Part shown: positions 21,261-24,889 of the stretch, piece by piece
Layout of the letters: every line of letters starts with the position of its first letter
Position numbering within the stretch: the stretch's first letter is position 1
IMG/VR virus record: IMGVR_UViG_3300025141_000700
Coordinates: 1 to 24,889 of that record
From: a virus
Direction: 5' to 3' (one strand)
Length of the DNA stretch: 24,889 nt
The notes under the pieces: generated by a model
What the model was told of the DNA's origin: nothing
The model's input: the letters and a program-made list of their open reading frames with translations, nothing else
The model's database searches: none
Program-made: the position numbers and the translations under genes

Positions 21261-21479
21261 ATGGAAGAATTAGGACTAATTGAAAGAATTTGGGATACCC
21301 GTGATCTTGTTATTCAGATTATCGGTATGGTTGTGGTCGCAGCATCAATGTTGATTGCCGGGACAAAGACACCAGATCCAAATAGCATGTTAGGTCGCAT
21401 TTATAAGGTTGTTGAATGGGCTGCTCTAAACTTTGGTAAGGCCAAAGAACAGGGCGATGCTGACGATAAACCAAAATAA
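21261..21479 (+). CDS. Holin candidate, single-pass membrane protein
   Basis: 72 residues with one membrane segment (LVIQIIGMVVVAASMLIAG, about 16-34), then TKTPDPNSMLGRIYKVVEW and a charged C-terminal tail. AGGAGG lies well placed before the ATG. Small size, one membrane helix and its position directly before a spanin pair suggest the holin that permeabilises the inner membrane at lysis. The sequence does not prove this, and no endolysin gene is adjacent. Confidence 0.6.
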   Translation: MEELGLIERIWDTRDLVIQIIGMVVVAASMLIAGTKTPDPNSMLGRIYKVVEWAALNFGKAKEQGDADDKPK

Positions 21480-21488
21480 TAATAACTA

Positions 21489-21701
21489 ATGTTATCACTT
21501 TTAGGGTCAGTCCTCGGTATAGTTGGTAAACTAGCTGGATTTCTTATGCCATACTTGGCTGGTAAGAAAGCAGCTAGGGCTGACTATGCCGAGGAGACCT
21601 TAAAGAAATCACAGGAAAAGAATGAAGTCCGCACGGTTGTTAAGCGCATGTCTGCTTCTGACGCTACTAAGCGCCTGCTCGACAAATGGAGCCGGGATTG
21701 A
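21489..21701 (+). CDS. i-spanin candidate (Rz-like)
   Basis: 70 residues. An N-terminal hydrophobic helix (LSLLGSVLGIVGKLAGFLM) anchors it in the inner membrane; a charged periplasmic helix follows (EETLKKSQEKNEV) and the end DATKRLLDKWSRD is typical of small phage Rz proteins. It would pair with the lipoprotein encoded in the overlapping frame to fuse inner and outer membranes at lysis. No clear Shine-Dalgarno is seen. Its last 80 bases overlap the o-spanin gene. Confidence 0.7.
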   Translation: MLSLLGSVLGIVGKLAGFLMPYLAGKKAARADYAEETLKKSQEKNEVRTVVKRMSASDATKRLLDKWSRD

Positions 21702-21816
21702 TATCTGTTCCATCATGGAACCGATCCTCATATCACATGATGATTCCCTGACGGAAGACACCGCCAAACAAATTTTAATTCATAATGAGTTTTATGATAG
21801 AGCCTGTGACGGCTGA
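21622..21816 (+). CDS. o-spanin candidate (Rz1-like lipoprotein), embedded start
   Basis: 64 residues beginning inside the i-spanin gene in another frame, the classic Rz/Rz1 arrangement. MKSARLLSACLLLTLLSACS is a lipoprotein signal with lipobox LSAC, so Cys19 would be lipidated and the mature ~46-residue protein held in the outer membrane. CAGGAAAAGA precedes the ATG. Unlike many Rz1 proteins it is not Pro-rich. Its 3' end overlaps the leftward gene's 3' end by 25 bases. Confidence 0.75.
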   Translation: MKSARLLSACLLLTLLSACSTNGAGIDICSIMEPILISHDDSLTEDTAKQILIHNEFYDRACDG

Positions 21817-24800
21817 TATCTAGGATTCCGTTCGAGTCTTTCTTGTTCTTGTCTTCTGATTGCAAGAGGTAGATCGTCAACTGGTACATCAATACCCTCT
21901 GCTCTTCTAAAGTCTTGCATAGCGGATCTCGTGACAGAACCCATATCTATTCTAATAGGTTCTGAGGGGTTCTCAATGTTGTGCTGTCTGACTTCATCCA
22001 TAATTGCCCGGATTTCCCCCTGAATTATTTCGACTTCCTCAGAATCACCATTTGCATTAGCGATGTACAACTCAACAAAAATATTCTTTAGTGCATTCCT
22101 GAATGAACGTGACCGGGCATTATAGTTTTGCTCTGCCTTAATTTGTTGCCATGTTACATTACGGGCCTCAACGATTGATGTCGGTGTGAAGCCTGCGGCC
22201 TGTATGGCTATATCAAATAAATCAACCCCTCCAAAAGCCTCAACTGGTAATTCCCTACCACCCATGGTTACTCTACGGCTTCCCTGAGCGGCTAGTAGTA
22301 TATTACGAAATACAGGTGGGAACATTTCTACAACGGCTAAATCGTAGTCACCTGCGTTCACCCGCCTTTTTACATTAGTTACCTGTCCGATAATACCACC
22401 GGCAGGTCCGAAGAAATCTGGAAGAGATGCTTCTCTACCACCTGTTACAATTTGTACGAGACCTCGTGGTCCTTCAATACCAGTTCTTTTGCCCAACTCC
22501 ACTCCAACCAAGGAGGGTAGACCACGATAAGCAAGGGCCAAAGCAACTTCTTGTGGCAACCCAAAATCATAAAGCATATCAGTGAGCATTGTCTCGGGAT
22601 CTTCATCATCTCCCCAGATGTTATTAATCATGGATACAATGTCACCAACTATGGCTACGGCAGGTACACCTATGATTCCGCCAGTGGTAACAAAAGCTAG
22701 GCCTGAGAGAAGGGCCATGCGTTTATAAATTTTACGGGTTTCAGCATCCAGCTTAATTGGGTTACCATTCTCATCAAAACCACCGGCCCCTGTAAATCCA
22801 TCCTTGAGAGCCTTGAAGAAATAACGCATGACCTGTGTCTGATATGGCAGAAACTGGGTTACAACCCCTGAGATTGGACCACGATTGTATCTGGGCCTGT
22901 CTGTCTTATCGAATTTAAACTGTGTCTTCTCCACAGAGAACTGTATAAAGTTATCAAGATTAAATTCGCCGTACCTATTCTTACCCTCTGCGTCAAACAT
23001 AAGTTTAGCTTTTGCGGGATCTTTCTTATATACTTCATAAGCAGCAATCGCCGTTGCGAAACGGTTGAACTGCTCCACCCAAGCGAAGGCAAAGCCTGAC
23101 CCTCTTATACCAATCTCAACGCCCCGACCAATTTTTGAGTTTAACAACAAGGGTTGCTGTGATAGCTGACCCGAAACATCTGATAACTGAACAGGGGCCA
23201 AGATAGGCTGCGCTCGCTGTAGAGCTTCAAACAATTGTTGATCCATGCCCGCAGGTTTTTTTCTCAAATCAAAAGGTTTGTTGGAAAAATCTAAGAACTG
23301 AAGACCCCTCGACATTCCCGCTTTTTTTGGATCACTTAGTGGGAATTCTTTAGTCAACTTTAATGCTAGTTTAAAACCTTTTATAAGTGCGGCTGTACCC
23401 TCTGCTGGATTTTTCGCAATGCTCATAATGAAAGGCATCGTTGTATGCAAAAAAGAAGTAAGGTTGACCCCAGCAGATGACAGGTTACCACCAAGCCACC
23501 ACGTAAACGCTATTCGTTTGGCAGTATCAGAATGCCTGTGTTGTTGTGAAACGTATCCATCTTCACCCCAAGTCTTTTGAGCTAGATCTTTGTAAGCCTG
23601 TGGTATCGTATTATCATTTTTTATGGCATCTAGCTCGTTATTTAGCCTTCTGTTTAAAGGCATTCTGGCAATCATGTTTGCCTGTGACGATACATGTTGA
23701 TTAAAAGTTTGGCTCAGATTGGTAGATAGATTATCTCTTGTTAAATCCCCCGGTATAGATTTTGAGTTTGGGATTAGGCGTTTACCAGCTTCAGTCGCAA
23801 TTCTTCTTCCAAATGCTTTTCTAAACGCACTAAAATTTTCAGACGCCTCAGTAGACGCAGCAGCATGATCCAATATATCCATAAGCGTATTAGAGGTTGC
23901 TGGACTTAGGTCTGCAACGAAATCATTAAAAGTTAATTCAAAAACACCCTTATTTCCCGTCGGAGTATAGTCAGGATTTTCTTCAAAGAATTTATTTCGT
24001 TTTTCTTCAGCATTTCGCTGCGCATCCTTAATAAATTTAGGATCATCAACAACCTTAAAACCTACCCGCTCCACTCCGAAACGATCTGTAAATTTATACT
24101 TAAAACCAAACCTACCTTTTCTCATGGCAGGCATATAAAGGAGTTTGCGCTGCTTTTGAAGATCGTTGAAATGATCTCTAAATTCTCGGAGATCTTCAAT
24201 TAAGGCGTTGTCGACATCCTCTATTCCTTCTAAACTTTGGACCAGAGAATCAAACTTGTCCCCATCTCTTATATCTTCAAGGGTTATATAATCAGGGGGA
24301 AAAGTATCGCCTAACTGACTATTAATTTCATCAATACCAGTAAGTAAGTAAGCCTCTACCTTTTGATCATAGATAAAATCGAAGACTTCTCTAAGTTTAA
24401 AAGCAGTATCAGCCAACTGTGTTCCAGAATCAATTCGGAAAGTACCTAAGCCGGGAATTGGGTGCACAATGTCCTGATTAAAAAAGTCTTCAATTGTCAC
24501 ATCCTTTTCATCACTAAGAATCTTTTCAATTGTCTGTTCGTTTGTGATCCCAAGCTCTCGCAGAGCCGCCGCATCCAATGGAGTGTCTGGTTGTGTAGAC
24601 GCCTCCATTATAGTCCGGGCAGCATGTAACAATCCATTAACCTGAGTTTTTTCTTGTGGAGTATGCCTCTCCAAAAAACCTGTGCTGAGCCTGTCCTCAA
24701 CACCCACAATTACGTTGTTAAATCTCTCTTCTATTTCTCGGGTGACTCGCCCAATATCTTTCAAGCCTGCATACTGTGATACAGCATTACCAAATGTATT

Positions 24801-24889
24801 TATATAAGCGCCTAGCGCAGCAGCCAGATCTTTAAACTGATTACCAAGTCCCTTTGGCATTCCCTTTTCTACAAACTTGGCAGCATCTT
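21792..24889 (-). CDS. Very large leftward protein, probably virion-internal/polyvalent, 5' end beyond window
   Basis: At least 1022 residues from the ATG at 24860, but the frame stays open for the 29 remaining bases (reading AAKFVEKG before that Met), so the true start lies beyond the edge. Features: acidic helical N-terminal part; two hydrophobic stretches, one near residue 450-475 (TWWLGGNLSSAGVNLTSFLH) and one near 708-738 (LLSGLAFVTTGGIIGVPAVA); between them RYNRGPISGVVTQFLPYQTQ, similar in style to the large polyvalent protein-associated regions of phages; and a charged helical C-terminus. Size and membrane-active stretches suggest an injected internal virion protein. No catalytic motif is visible in this portion. 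It converges on and overlaps the o-spanin gene. Confidence 0.8.
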   Translation of the reverse strand, partial: DAAKFVEKGMPKGLGNQFKDLAAALGAYINTFGNAVSQYAGLKDIGRVTREIEERFNNVIVGVEDRLSTGFLERHTPQEKTQVNGLLHAARTIMEASTQPDTPLDAAALRELGITNEQTIEKILSDEKDVTIEDFFNQDIVHPIPGLGTFRIDSGTQLADTAFKLREVFDFIYDQKVEAYLLTGIDEINSQLGDTFPPDYITLEDIRDGDKFDSLVQSLEGIEDVDNALIEDLREFRDHFNDLQKQRKLLYMPAMRKGRFGFKYKFTDRFGVERVGFKVVDDPKFIKDAQRNAEEKRNKFFEENPDYTPTGNKGVFELTFNDFVADLSPATSNTLMDILDHAAASTEASENFSAFRKAFGRRIATEAGKRLIPNSKSIPGDLTRDNLSTNLSQTFNQHVSSQANMIARMPLNRRLNNELDAIKNDNTIPQAYKDLAQKTWGEDGYVSQQHRHSDTAKRIAFTWWLGGNLSSAGVNLTSFLHTTMPFIMSIAKNPAEGTAALIKGFKLALKLTKEFPLSDPKKAGMSRGLQFLDFSNKPFDLRKKPAGMDQQLFEALQRAQPILAPVQLSDVSGQLSQQPLLLNSKIGRGVEIGIRGSGFAFAWVEQFNRFATAIAAYEVYKKDPAKAKLMFDAEGKNRYGEFNLDNFIQFSVEKTQFKFDKTDRPRYNRGPISGVVTQFLPYQTQVMRYFFKALKDGFTGAGGFDENGNPIKLDAETRKIYKRMALLSGLAFVTTGGIIGVPAVAIVGDIVSMINNIWGDDEDPETMLTDMLYDFGLPQEVALALAYRGLPSLVGVELGKRTGIEGPRGLVQIVTGGREASLPDFFGPAGGIIGQVTNVKRRVNAGDYDLAVVEMFPPVFRNILLAAQGSRRVTMGGRELPVEAFGGVDLFDIAIQAAGFTPTSIVEARNVTWQQIKAEQNYNARSRSFRNALKNIFVELYIANANGDSEEVEIIQGEIRAIMDEVRQHNIENPSEPIRIDMGSVTRSAMQDFRRAEGIDVPVDDLPLAIRRQEQERLERNPRYQPSQALS

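Overview
The window reads as about 25 kb of a lytic, T7-like (podovirus-type) tailed phage. The host is probably a marine bacterium, and an alphaproteobacterium such as a Rhodobacteraceae member is the best guess. This rests on a T7-type replisome (primase-helicase, family A polymerase, acidic-tailed ssDNA-binding protein, RecB-like nuclease), a B12-dependent class II ribonucleotide reductase, ThyX, a MazG-like enzyme and a DUF3310 protein. That set recalls roseophage SIO1 and the cobaviruses (Zobellviridae). This placement is inference from gene content; I could not run a search. Genes are packed with ATGA-type or longer overlaps, and a tRNA-Arg(TCT) is carried.

Layout. 1-215: the terminator of a rightward gene lying outside the window, short tandem repeats (partly Fur-box-like) and a hairpin. 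216-503: one leftward small gene. 504-1418: a 915-base non-coding region dominated by two opposed, helically phased arrays of a 7-bp element (TTTGTTC on the left, GAACAAA on the right) around an AT-rich core, followed by a 21-bp-period repeat, a palindrome overlapping a candidate promoter, and a GC-rich leader. It is the best candidate for an origin or control region. 1419-5348: early rightward genes: small unknowns, DUF932, Gp88, a deaminase and thyX, including two tiny genes of 49 and 25 codons. 5349-5696: decamer repeats, a 13-bp perfect hairpin and the tRNA. 5697-13840: two unknowns, a C5-methyltransferase with a 226-codon ORF overprinted inside it, primase-helicase, a GDP-mannose dehydratase, DNA polymerase, SSB, nuclease, a GIY-YIG endonuclease overlapping the nuclease by 242 nt, HTH and unknown genes. 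13843-17925: small genes, DUF3310, MazG-like, class II RNR and a possible PD-(D/E)XK protein. 17930-20974: a glycosyltransferase and a 752-residue protein fusing glycosyltransferase, SAM-methyltransferase and DUF115-like regions. 20977-21816: a lysis-like cassette (holin candidate, i-spanin, embedded o-spanin). 21792-24889: a leftward gene for a very large, probably virion-internal protein, still open at the window edge and converging on the spanin gene.

How it fits together. The rightward arm makes dNTPs (RNR, ThyX, deaminase, MazG-like, DUF3310), copies DNA (helicase, polymerase, SSB, nucleases), methylates cytosine, and carries a sugar-nucleotide and transfer pathway (Gmd, glycosyltransferase, fused enzyme) whose target is unknown. 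It ends in lysis genes. Virion genes probably run leftward from beyond the right edge. No RNA polymerase, terminase, integrase or endolysin gene is visible. The most unusual items are the two-armed iteron region, the overprinted methyltransferase locus and the three-part sugar/methyl-transfer protein.
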